This document shows positions 8,450-14,869 of a stretch of DNA of 64,000 bases, one piece after another. How positions within the stretch are numbered: the first letter of the stretch is position 1; each line of letters opens with the position of its first letter. Source of the stretch: Bacillus sp. B1-b2. Lineage in GTDB: Bacteria; Bacillota; Bacilli; Bacillales; Cytobacillaceae. The DNA is taken from the NCBI RefSeq assembly GCF_009183415.1, contig NZ_WEHU01000020.1, forward strand, positions 1-64,000, read 5' to 3'. The notes under the pieces are model-generated. The model did no database searches. It worked only from the letters and a program-made list of their open reading frames with translations, and was not told the origin of the DNA. A program made the translations under genes and the position numbers.

Positions 8450-9193
8450 ATGAACGAGACAATAAAAACTTTAGCTAATCATCGCTCTTTCAGAAGCTAT
8501 CAATATAAAGAGGTTACTATGGAGACGATTGAACAGATTATGCTAGCTGCACAATCAGCACCGTCATGGATTAACGGACAGCATGTTACAGCGATCCTTG
8601 TACAAGATGTAGAACGAAAAGATCGATTAGCGGAGTTATGCGGCAATCAAAAGCATATTAAAGAAGCACCAGTTTTTCTTGTGTTTTGTGCAGACTTCTA
8701 TCGTGCTAACCTGGCTAGTAATTTAGAAGGTAAGGATTTTAAAGCTATTGAGGATATTGATACTCTTTTAGTTGCAGCTACAGATGTAGGATTAGCTATG
8801 CAAAACGCCATAACAGCAGCAGAATCTCTTGGACTTGGTACTGTACCTATCGGAGGTATTCGTAGAAATTCTCTGGAGGTAATTGAGTTTCTAAAATTAC
8901 CAAAGTACGTTTTACCCATCTCAGGACTATGCCTTGGCTATCCAGAAGGAGATCCTGGTCTGAAACCACGTCTACCTTTACAAGCTATTTTACACGAGGA
9001 AAAATATGAACAAAACCAACAGCCCTTTTTAGAATCCTATAATCAAACCTACAAAGAATACTTAAAGGATAGAGGAGATAAAGAAGCCGATTGGACAGAG
9101 AGAATTGCTTCTTTTTATCATCAATCCTATTACCCAAGTAACGCAAAAAGTATTAAACAACAAGGATTTCTCTCTAAAGATATGAACCAATAA
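8450..9193 (+). CDS. NfrA-like FMN-dependent NADPH oxidoreductase (nitroreductase family)
   Basis: A 247-residue nitroreductase-family flavoprotein close in length to B. subtilis NfrA1 (249). It shows the N-terminal FMN-binding HRSFRSY, the SAPSWINGQ block, and ESLGLGTVPIGGIRRN near residue 125. Such enzymes reduce FMN, nitroaromatics and disulfides using NADPH and are often induced by stress. The start is ATG 8450 after AAGGGGG (8434-8440); the upstream TTG at 8429 precedes that site and is rejected. An extended -10 (TGCTAGAAT, 8407-8415) lies upstream. Confidence 0.85.
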   Translation: MNETIKTLANHRSFRSYQYKEVTMETIEQIMLAAQSAPSWINGQHVTAILVQDVERKDRLAELCGNQKHIKEAPVFLVFCADFYRANLASNLEGKDFKAIEDIDTLLVAATDVGLAMQNAITAAESLGLGTVPIGGIRRNSLEVIEFLKLPKYVLPISGLCLGYPEGDPGLKPRLPLQAILHEEKYEQNQQPFLESYNQTYKEYLKDRGDKEADWTERIASFYHQSYYPSNAKSIKQQGFLSKDMNQ

Positions 9194-9215
9194 TCATTTA
9201 GATTTCTCGATTATT

Positions 9216-9270
9216 AAAAATCCTAGCTTATTCTAATTGCTAAATATAGTAAGAATAAGCTAGGATTTTT
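9216..9270 (+). terminator. Bidirectional terminator
   Basis: Perfect 19-bp arms (9216-9234 and 9252-9270, AAAAATCCTAGCTTATTCT and complement) between the nitroreductase gene and the convergent histidine kinase gene. The arms end in A5/T5, so either strand can terminate here. Confidence 0.9.
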
Positions 9271-9276
9271 AATTCT

Positions 9277-10509
9277 TTATTTTGGGAATGTAATTTCAAA
9301 AGAAGTTCCTTTACCTAGAATACTCTCCGCTTTAATAACTCCATCATGCTTCTCTACAATCCACTTAGCGATAGAAAGGCCTAAACCAGTTCCTTCTATG
9401 TTTGTTCTAGATTGTTCTACTTGATAAAATCGATTAAATATTTTAGATAAATCCTCTTTTGGTATACCCATTCCATTATCCTTTACTTCTATTACTACAG
9501 AGTTTGCCTTTTCTGTAGCTTGTAAAATAATTTCTCCACCCTCATCGGTAAATTTCATACTATTATCAACAAGAATAACAAGCATTTGATGAATTCTTTC
9601 CTTATCACCATTGAATGGAATTTGCTTTTTTGTCATGGAATAGATTTTTTTGCCTTGAAAGTCAGCAATATCTTCATATTGGAGCACTACTTCTTGTAAT
9701 ACTTCCTCAAGAGAAAACATAGTTTTTGTTATTTCTACCTGATTAGAATCTGATCGAGCTAATGTTAAAAGATTCGTAACAAGCTTACTTAAACGCCTTG
9801 TTTCTTTTGAAATGACAGAAATATCAACTGCTTTCTCCTGTACCGTTGCATCTGGCTCCCGAAATAATAAGTCAGTTCTTGATTGAATAACAGCAAGAGG
9901 GGTACGTATTTCATGAGAAGCATCCGAGACGAATTGTTGTTGAGCTTCCCAAGATCTCTGGATAGGCACTAACGCTCTCCCAGCTAACAAATAACCAGCT
10001 ACTACCGCAAACAAGCTGCCTATTGCAACACCAATCGTCATTATCAAAATAAGTTGATGTAGCATACTTTCCTCTGAATCAATATTTCTAAGCAATTGAA
10101 TGGTTTTTGTTTCTCCATCAATTTCAATAGTCGTGGAGATTGTTTGAAAAGTATATCCTTCTGAAGAAGTCCTTTTCTCTAGTTTATTTAATTCAATAGG
10201 ACGAAATTGTTTCTCTTCACTCGTATAATCAATAATGGAATTTTCCATCATTCCTTCAATATGATCATCTTTATCCCATTGAATAAGATTTATTTGTGGT
10301 TCAAGCATTGGAGTACGATCAGAAGGAGTTCTCTCATTTCTTTCCAATACTAAGCTTATTTTCTTTATACCATTCAATAATGAATTATTAACTTCTCGGT
10401 AGGTTTGCTTTTCTGTATAATGATACACAGTAGAACCTAATACGATCATTAAAAGAATAAAAACAAGGGAGTTTAATATAGTAAGATTTATTCTAGTTTT
10501 ACGAAACAT
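9277..10509 (-). CDS. Sensor histidine kinase
   Basis: A 410-residue membrane kinase. Membrane spans lie at about 11-30 and 152-177, enclosing an extracytoplasmic sensor of about 120 residues. A HAMP-like linker is followed by the H-box SDASHEIRTPLAVIQ (phospho-His near residue 200), an N-box (LVDNSMKFTDEGGE), and G boxes DNGMGIPKE and GTGLGLSIAKWIVEKH. It would autophosphorylate and transfer to the regulator encoded just upstream. The gap between the genes is 15 bp, and ATG 10509 has AAGGA before it. The signal is unknown. Confidence 0.9.
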   Translation of the reverse strand: MFRKTRINLTILNSLVFILLMIVLGSTVYHYTEKQTYREVNNSLLNGIKKISLVLERNERTPSDRTPMLEPQINLIQWDKDDHIEGMMENSIIDYTSEEKQFRPIELNKLEKRTSSEGYTFQTISTTIEIDGETKTIQLLRNIDSEESMLHQLILIMTIGVAIGSLFAVVAGYLLAGRALVPIQRSWEAQQQFVSDASHEIRTPLAVIQSRTDLLFREPDATVQEKAVDISVISKETRRLSKLVTNLLTLARSDSNQVEITKTMFSLEEVLQEVVLQYEDIADFQGKKIYSMTKKQIPFNGDKERIHQMLVILVDNSMKFTDEGGEIILQATEKANSVVIEVKDNGMGIPKEDLSKIFNRFYQVEQSRTNIEGTGLGLSIAKWIVEKHDGVIKAESILGKGTSFEITFPK

Positions 10510-10524
10510 GTTCCTTAATACTCC

Positions 10525-11196
10525 TTATACTTCCTTTAAAATGTAACCTACGCCTCTTACAGTCTGTATATCTTTGTGGTATTCAAAAGGCTCTAACTTT
10601 TTACGCAATTGATGGATAAAAACCTCCACAATGGCTATAGTTGTATCAGAATCAAATCCCCAAATACGATCAAACATTTGTTCTTTCGTTAAAATCTTAC
10701 CATTATTTTGGATAAGGTACTCTAATAATTCATATTGTTTAATGGTTAATTTAATAGGTTCATTTTTCACTAGTACATCATTTTCTTTACCTGTAAGTAC
10801 TATTTCTTTATATTTTAACCCCGCATCTAAATCAAGTGCTCCACTTCTTCTTAGAAGCGCTTTTATCCTTGCTAGTAACTCAGGTGCTTGAAACGGCTTA
10901 ACTAGATAATCATCTCCACCATATTCCAAACCCTTTACTCGGTCTTCCAGTGAATCCTTAGCAGTTAAGAATAAGACAGGTGTATTTATCTTCTCTTTTC
11001 TAATTCGCTGTACAATTTCAAAACCATTCATATGTGGTAACATTACATCTAAAACAATTAAATCATATATATTTTGCTCAGCATAAAACATGCCATCCTC
11101 GCCATTATCTGCCGTATCAACCGTATACTCTGTTTCTAAGATGCTTTTTATGGATTCTAGTAAAGAAACATTATCTTCTACTACTAATAATTTCAT
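10525..11196 (-). CDS. OmpR-family response regulator
   Basis: A 223-residue regulator: receiver domain 1-115 with the acidic pocket (VVEDN), phospho-acceptor Asp in LIVLDVMLP near residue 51, TAKDS and the Lys in YLVKPF; a winged-helix DNA-binding domain from about 125, ending in TVRGVGYILKEV. The receiver resembles CiaR-type regulators, but that is only a resemblance. ATG 11196 follows AAGGAGAAAACTG. It forms a two-gene operon with the kinase downstream. No adjacent target gene identifies the regulon. Confidence 0.92.
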   Translation of the reverse strand: MKLLVVEDNVSLLESIKSILETEYTVDTADNGEDGMFYAEQNIYDLIVLDVMLPHMNGFEIVQRIRKEKINTPVLFLTAKDSLEDRVKGLEYGGDDYLVKPFQAPELLARIKALLRRSGALDLDAGLKYKEIVLTGKENDVLVKNEPIKLTIKQYELLEYLIQNNGKILTKEQMFDRIWGFDSDTTIAIVEVFIHQLRKKLEPFEYHKDIQTVRGVGYILKEV

Positions 11197-11252
11197 CAGT
11201 TTTCTCCTTAACTACATTTCATTATATTTTATAGATGTTTAGAAAATTAAAC

Positions 11253-11283
11253 AAGTCTATCCATATTTTAAATGGGTAGACTT
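11253..11283 (-). terminator. Terminator of the HEIGH metallopeptidase gene
   Basis: Interrupted stem with outer arms AAGTCTA (11253-11259) and TAGACTT (11277-11283) and inner CCAT/ATGG, about 40 bp after the minus-strand stop at 11321 and followed on that strand by GTTTAATTTTC. Confidence 0.6.
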
Positions 11284-11320
11284 AATTTTTCCTTAATGAT
11301 GGAAGAATGCAAACTATCTG

Positions 11321-11686
11321 TTAAATGACTTCTGGTAAAAGAAAATAGTTACTCAATTTATCATTCACATGTGTTTGCCAGTGATCTAAGGGAATATTCA
11401 ATTGTTTCAATACTTTATAAGCATGTACCCAAGCACTCATTTCTGCATTAACGCGATAAGACCAATCATTTAGCCAATAATCATGATCTAACTCTCCATT
11501 CCTAAAGTCGATTACATGACCAATTTCATGAGCCAACGCATATGTATTCTCTAAAGTAAACTCATAGGGAACGGTTATATGCATGTTTGTATTAAAACTA
11601 ATTTTTTTCGTAGGATGATAAACCACACTACAACCTAAATCTTCTGCGACCTTAACAACCTTCATAAATTCATTTTCAGTTAGCAT
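11321..11686 (-). CDS. Small zinc metallopeptidase-like protein (HExxH)
   Basis: A 121-residue protein with a clear zinc-binding helix TYALAHEIGHVIDF. The HEIGH box is of the type used by ImmA/IrrE peptidases, but here there is no DNA-binding partner gene. A third zinc ligand may be the Glu in VNAEMSAWVHAYKV. There is no signal peptide, so it is probably cytoplasmic. The start is uncertain: ATG 11686 has AAAGGGG at a long distance (15 bases), while TTG codons at 11698 and 11713 are badly spaced. I do not recognise a named gene, and the function is unknown. Confidence 0.6.
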   Translation of the reverse strand: MLTENEFMKVVKVAEDLGCSVVYHPTKKISFNTNMHITVPYEFTLENTYALAHEIGHVIDFRNGELDHDYWLNDWSYRVNAEMSAWVHAYKVLKQLNIPLDHWQTHVNDKLSNYFLLPEVI

Positions 11687-11743
11687 TCTAATAATCAAAA
11701 TCCCCTTTACCAATAATTTCTATCTTTTTTTTATTTAGGACAT

Positions 11744-11768
11744 GTTTATGTTATTAAAAATCGGCTAT
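11744..11768 (+). promoter_or_regulatory. Sigma-B promoter of gsiB
   Basis: GTTTAT (11744-11749), 13 bp, GGCTAT (11763-11768), matching the general-stress sigma-B consensus (GTTTAA, N12-15, GGGTAT) with two mismatches. It is 47 bp before the gsiB start codon. B. subtilis gsiB is a classic sigma-B gene. Confidence 0.85.
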
Positions 11769-11814
11769 ATAACAAATGTACAATTTATTAAAAATCTTTT
11801 AAGGAGTGATAACT

Positions 11815-12183
11815 ATGGCAGACAACAAAATGAGTAGAGAAGAAGCAGGTAGAAAAGGCGGAAAAGCTACATCAAAAAATCACGATAAGGATTTTTATCA
11901 AGAAATTGGACAAAAAGGTGGAGAAGCCACTTCCAATAATCATGATAAAGAATTTTACCAAGAGATTGGTAAAAAAGGTGGAGAAACTACTTCAGAAAAT
12001 CATGATAAGGAATACTACCAAGAAATCGGTAAAAAAGGTGGAGAAGCTACCTCTGATAATCATGACAAAGAATTTTACCAAGAAATCGGTAAAAAAGGCG
12101 GAGAAGCTACTTCCAATAACCATGACAAGGATTTCTATCAAGAAATTGGTCGAAAAGGTGGAAATTCCCGTAACGACGATTAA
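11815..12183 (+). CDS. gsiB: General stress protein GsiB (KGG-repeat hydrophilin)
   Basis: A 122-residue, very hydrophilic LEA-like protein built from five tandem 20-residue repeats and a partial sixth, each of the form GKKGGEATSxNHDKEFYQEI. The DNA repeats are exactly 60 bp. The sequence is nearly that of B. subtilis GsiB, a desiccation/stress hydrophilin in the cytoplasm. ATG 11815 lies 9 bases after AAGGAG (11801-11806); the GTG at 11806 is too close to it to be used. A sigma-B promoter lies upstream and a terminator follows at 12231. Repeat number is expected to vary between strains. Confidence 0.95.
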   Translation: MADNKMSREEAGRKGGKATSKNHDKDFYQEIGQKGGEATSNNHDKEFYQEIGKKGGETTSENHDKEYYQEIGKKGGEATSDNHDKEFYQEIGKKGGEATSNNHDKDFYQEIGRKGGNSRNDD

Positions 12184-12230
12184 AAGTTAATGGAATATAG
12201 TTATAATTAAAATGACGAATGAATTGCTAG

Positions 12231-12270
12231 AAGAGTCTGGTTTCCACTTATTACTGGTAACCAGACTCTT
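12231..12270 (+). terminator. Terminator of gsiB (probably also mhqD)
   Basis: Perfect 12-bp arms AAGAGTCTGGTT (12231-12242) and AACCAGACTCTT (12259-12270), then CTTTATT, between two convergent genes. Confidence 0.85.
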
Positions 12271-12308
12271 CTTTATTATACGAGAAAACAACCTTTTATT
12301 CAAAAATA

Positions 12309-12923
12309 TTATAACATTTTCTCCTGGAACCATTTTCCTGCTTCTTCTACTTCACTTCTAGTGAGTTGATGGCCATAATTTTCATAATGCACCTTAACAG
12401 CTGCTCCAGCACTTCTTAACAATTCCTCTAGCTCTTCTGTTTCCGAAACTGGACAAATAGGATCATTCTTACCTGCAGCGATAAAGACTGATAACTCATC
12501 CATTGAAGGTAGAGCTACTCCTCTTCTTGGAACCATTGGATGATGAAGCATTGCTCCTTTTAAACTATTCTCATAATGAAAAAGTAAACTAGCTGCAATA
12601 TTAGCTCCATTGGAATATCCTATTGCTACTATATTCTTTCGATCAAAATCATATTCTTCTGCCGCATTATTCAAGAATTCATTTAGCTCTTTAGTTCGAT
12701 AAATTAAATCTTCTTCATCAAATATTCCTTCTGACAATCTGCGGAAAAATCTTGGCATGCCATTTTCTAATACATTACCGCGTACACTTAAAATAGAGCA
12801 AGCAGGATCTATTAATTCAGCAAGAGGCAACAAATCATGCTCCGTTCCTCCCGTACCATGTAATAACAAGAAAATCGGCTTCGTTAAATCAGTACCTTTT
12901 TTAAAAATATGTTGCATCATCAT
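12309..12923 (-). CDS. mhqD: Carboxylesterase/hydrolase MhqD
   Basis: A 204-residue alpha/beta hydrolase of the phospholipase/carboxylesterase type. The nucleophile lies in AIGYSNGANIAA near residue 100, with acid Asp in AAGKNDPICP and His in YENYGHQLTRSE. It closely follows B. subtilis MhqD, part of the response to hydroquinones, catechol and methylhydroquinone. The reading is strengthened by an MhqR-type operator at 12970-12987. In B. subtilis mhqD is in an operon with mhqE; no mhqE is seen here. The start has GGAAGGGGAA before three ATG codons (12923, 12920, 12917), so the exact one is uncertain. Confidence 0.87.
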   Translation of the reverse strand: MMMQHIFKKGTDLTKPIFLLLHGTGGTEHDLLPLAELIDPACSILSVRGNVLENGMPRFFRRLSEGIFDEEDLIYRTKELNEFLNNAAEEYDFDRKNIVAIGYSNGANIAASLLFHYENSLKGAMLHHPMVPRRGVALPSMDELSVFIAAGKNDPICPVSETEELEELLRSAGAAVKVHYENYGHQLTRSEVEEAGKWFQEKML

Positions 12924-12969
12924 TTCCCCTTCCTACCTTAAATAGATAAATTGAATATATTTAATGTTT

Positions 12970-12987
12970 TATCTTGAATTCGAGATA
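12970..12987. promoter_or_regulatory. MhqR-type operator
   Basis: An 18-bp inverted repeat TATCTTGAATTCGAGATA, perfect except for one base pair, about 50 bp upstream of mhqD. It matches the known MhqR box (TATCTCGAATTCGAGATA). MhqR is a MarR-family repressor that releases DNA on exposure to quinones; its gene is not in this window. Confidence 0.82.
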
Positions 12988-12989
12988 AT

Positions 12990-13225
12990 AATACTATTTT
13001 AAAAGCTTTAAGTCAAGGAGTAGATTCTCTTGGAACATTATCCAAAAAAATCTATTATTTCCTATTATTTTCTGCTAGAATAATATTTGTAAATAATCAT
13101 TACTCTCTCTTTTTTCATGCCCAAATTTTAATAGTATTTACCTATTACAATTACCTTAACTTTGAATTAAAATAACTATGATTAGATTCTTTTCTTTATG
13201 AATCTTTTTTGTTTTTTTAATACAC
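12990..13225. other. AT-rich gap between mhqD and the cupin-HD-GYP gene
   Basis: I see no open reading frame with a ribosome binding site and no clear hairpin. It must hold the promoter of the HD-GYP gene, but no convincing -35/-10 pair is visible. Confidence 0.3.
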
Positions 13226-13241
13226 GAGAGAGGGAAAAAAA

Positions 13242-14147
13242 GTGGGGATTATTAATATAGGGGATTTTATAGAAACCGTTCATTTTAAGGGACTTCAAAT
13301 ATCCTTAATGGCTTCAGGTGATGGCACCGAAGTTATCTATCATAAGTTACAACCAGAATCTAGTTGGGCAATGGGACCAGAGGAAGATTGGACTGGTTTA
13401 GAGTTTTTATATGTTCTATCTGGAACACTCATTTATCATACAGATAAAGAAACAATCACTTTGACATCTGGACAAGCCTTTTCAGCTGCTCCAATAAGAA
13501 GATACACTAACTTTCAATCTGTCGGAGTTAGTGAATTTATATATGTTTCTAGTCAACCAGTATTTCATCATTATAGTCATTTAACTAAAGATCTTTTAGA
13601 CTTAGCCATCTCTATTGAAGAGAAAGATGGCTATACAGTTGATCATTGTGAAAGAATTAAGCACTACTCCATGTTGGTTGGTAAGGCTTTAGAATTAAGT
13701 ACAAAGCAAATTACACTTTTAAATTTAGCTTCTTTCTTCCATGATGTAGGAAAAGTTAGAGTTCCTCTTGAAATTCTCCAAAAACCAGGAAAGTTAACTT
13801 CTGAGGAATGGGCAGTAATGAAAAAGCATCCTACCTTTGGAAGGCAATTGTTAGAAGAGACACATATCCCGCTCCTTACAGATATTGGTCTAATAGTGGA
13901 GCAGCATCATGAACGTTACGATGGGAAGGGGTATCCCAATTGCTTACAGAGAGAGCAAATCTCTATAGAAGCTAGTATTATTTCAGTCGTAGATTCATTT
14001 GATGCGATGACAACTGAAAGAGTTTACAAAAAAGGAATGCCACCTGAAAAGGCATTTGAAGAAATCATTAATAATAAGGGTACTATGTATCATCCATTAG
14101 TTGTTGATACTTTTATAGCATTAAAAGAAGATATTTTAAATTATTGA
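13242..14147 (+). CDS. Cupin-HD-GYP domain protein (putative c-di-GMP phosphodiesterase)
   Basis: A 301-residue fusion. Residues 1-105 form a cupin-like beta barrel (GLEFLYVLSGTLIYHTDKET, then LTSGQAFSAAP). Residues 125-300 are an HD-GYP domain with His of VDHCERIKHYS, the metal pair FFHDVGK, and EQHHERYDGKGYP. HD-GYP proteins hydrolyse cyclic di-GMP; the metal and GYP residues are intact. The cupin may sense a small ligand. The start is GTG 13242, 7 bases after GAGAGAGGG. A 60-residue secreted peptide gene follows after 15 bases. No membrane span is seen, so the protein is cytoplasmic. Confidence 0.85.
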   Translation: MGIINIGDFIETVHFKGLQISLMASGDGTEVIYHKLQPESSWAMGPEEDWTGLEFLYVLSGTLIYHTDKETITLTSGQAFSAAPIRRYTNFQSVGVSEFIYVSSQPVFHHYSHLTKDLLDLAISIEEKDGYTVDHCERIKHYSMLVGKALELSTKQITLLNLASFFHDVGKVRVPLEILQKPGKLTSEEWAVMKKHPTFGRQLLEETHIPLLTDIGLIVEQHHERYDGKGYPNCLQREQISIEASIISVVDSFDAMTTERVYKKGMPPEKAFEEIINNKGTMYHPLVVDTFIALKEDILNY

Positions 14148-14162
14148 AAAGGGGTCAAACAC

Positions 14163-14345
14163 ATGAAGAAATTAGTATGGAGCTTTTTAGCAGTATTATT
14201 GATTACATCTGTTCAAGTGACAGCTACAGATGCAGCTGTTTTATCAAATACAAAGGAAGAAGTTAAAACACTAGCAATCAGCGAACAATCTTCCAATAAT
14301 GTATTCCAAATTAGAAAAATTGTACCACCAATTCCTCAAGCATAA
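14163..14345 (+). CDS. Small secreted peptide precursor
   Basis: A 60-residue product with a classic signal peptide: positive MKKLVW, a hydrophobic core FLAVLLITSVQVTA, and a likely AxA cleavage (TDA-AV) near residue 25. The mature part is about 35 residues, polar, and ends in RKIVPPIPQA. It starts 15 bases after the HD-GYP stop codon with AAAAGGGG before ATG 14163, so it is in the same operon, and a terminator follows at once. The layout resembles regulator/secreted-peptide pairs such as Rap-Phr, though the upstream protein is not a Rap and no relation is shown. No homologue is recognised. Confidence 0.7.
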   Translation: MKKLVWSFLAVLLITSVQVTATDAAVLSNTKEEVKTLAISEQSSNNVFQIRKIVPPIPQA

Positions 14346-14353
14346 TTATTCAT

Positions 14354-14397
14354 AAAGCATCATTTGGATGAACATTATCCTTATGATGCTTTTTTTA
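14354..14397 (+). terminator. Terminator of the HD-GYP/peptide operon
   Basis: Arms AAAGCATCAT (14354-14363) and ATGATGCTTT (14383-14392) followed by a run of T, 9 bases after the peptide stop codon. Confidence 0.9.
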
Positions 14398-14409
14398 ATT
14401 ATATGCTGT

Positions 14410-14523
14410 TTACCGTATATGAACCAATATCTTAATCCACCCAAGAAGTGAAATCCAGAGTGGTACACTAAGGACAATACCCCATTTTAACCCATTAAAA
14501 AAATTTGTTTGTTCCTCCATCAT
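14410..14523 (-). CDS. Small single-span membrane protein (37 residues)
   Basis: A short open reading frame with ribosome binding site AAGGAGTGGAT before two ATG codons (14523, 14520). The product starts MMEEQTNFFNGLKWG, continues with a hydrophobic span (IVLSVPLWISLLGWIKILV) and ends HIR. One transmembrane helix with a short acidic N-terminus is typical of conserved Bacillus mini-proteins of unknown function. A few such proteins of the form NFFxGLxWG are familiar from Bacillus genomes, but I cannot give a name. It converges on the terminator at 14354-14397. Confidence 0.65.
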   Translation of the reverse strand: MMEEQTNFFNGLKWGIVLSVPLWISLLGWIKILVHIR

Positions 14524-14559
14524 ATCCACTCCTTTTACTAAGTAGATCTTTGTATATTT

Positions 14560-14727
14560 CATTATAACAGATTAGGAAAACGCTTTCATTATCTTTATTT
14601 ATTGTAAGATGTATTGATGAATACGATATGTTTTAATAATATTATTAACTTATTCTTGTATTTTAAACATCTATATTTTTATTAATATTATTTTATGAGT
14701 ACTGTTTGTATTTTGACATAAAAAAAG
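14560..14727. other. AT-rich gap
   Basis: No gene or clear signal is visible between the small membrane protein gene and the ade terminator. Confidence 0.3.
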
Positions 14728-14749
14728 GCCCGAAAAAAATTTTTCGGGC
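14728..14749 (-). terminator. Terminator of adenine deaminase
   Basis: Minus-strand hairpin with arms GCCCGAAAAA/TTTTTCGGGC (14728-14749) followed on that strand by CTTTTTTT. A second small hairpin (TTAAGAG/CTCTTAA, 14761-14780) lies between it and the stop codon. Confidence 0.85.
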
Positions 14750-14869
14750 AAAAATCTATTTTAAGAGGGGAAACTCTTAACATGTTTATATAATAACGAG
14801 TAATTATGAACAAATGATGAACAAATCATTAAAATTTAAATAAAATGTTTTTTTAGTTACGCTTATACA

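Noticed and set aside
11906-12190. A 94-codon frame inside gsiB, shifted by one
   Set aside because: It is the shadow of the 60-bp repeats, which keep any open frame open; it has no Shine-Dalgarno and its Lys/Ile-rich product resembles nothing.
14163-14345. Calling the small secreted peptide a Phr pheromone
   Set aside because: The upstream gene is not a Rap phosphatase and the C-terminal residues do not follow known Phr peptides; only the layout is similar.
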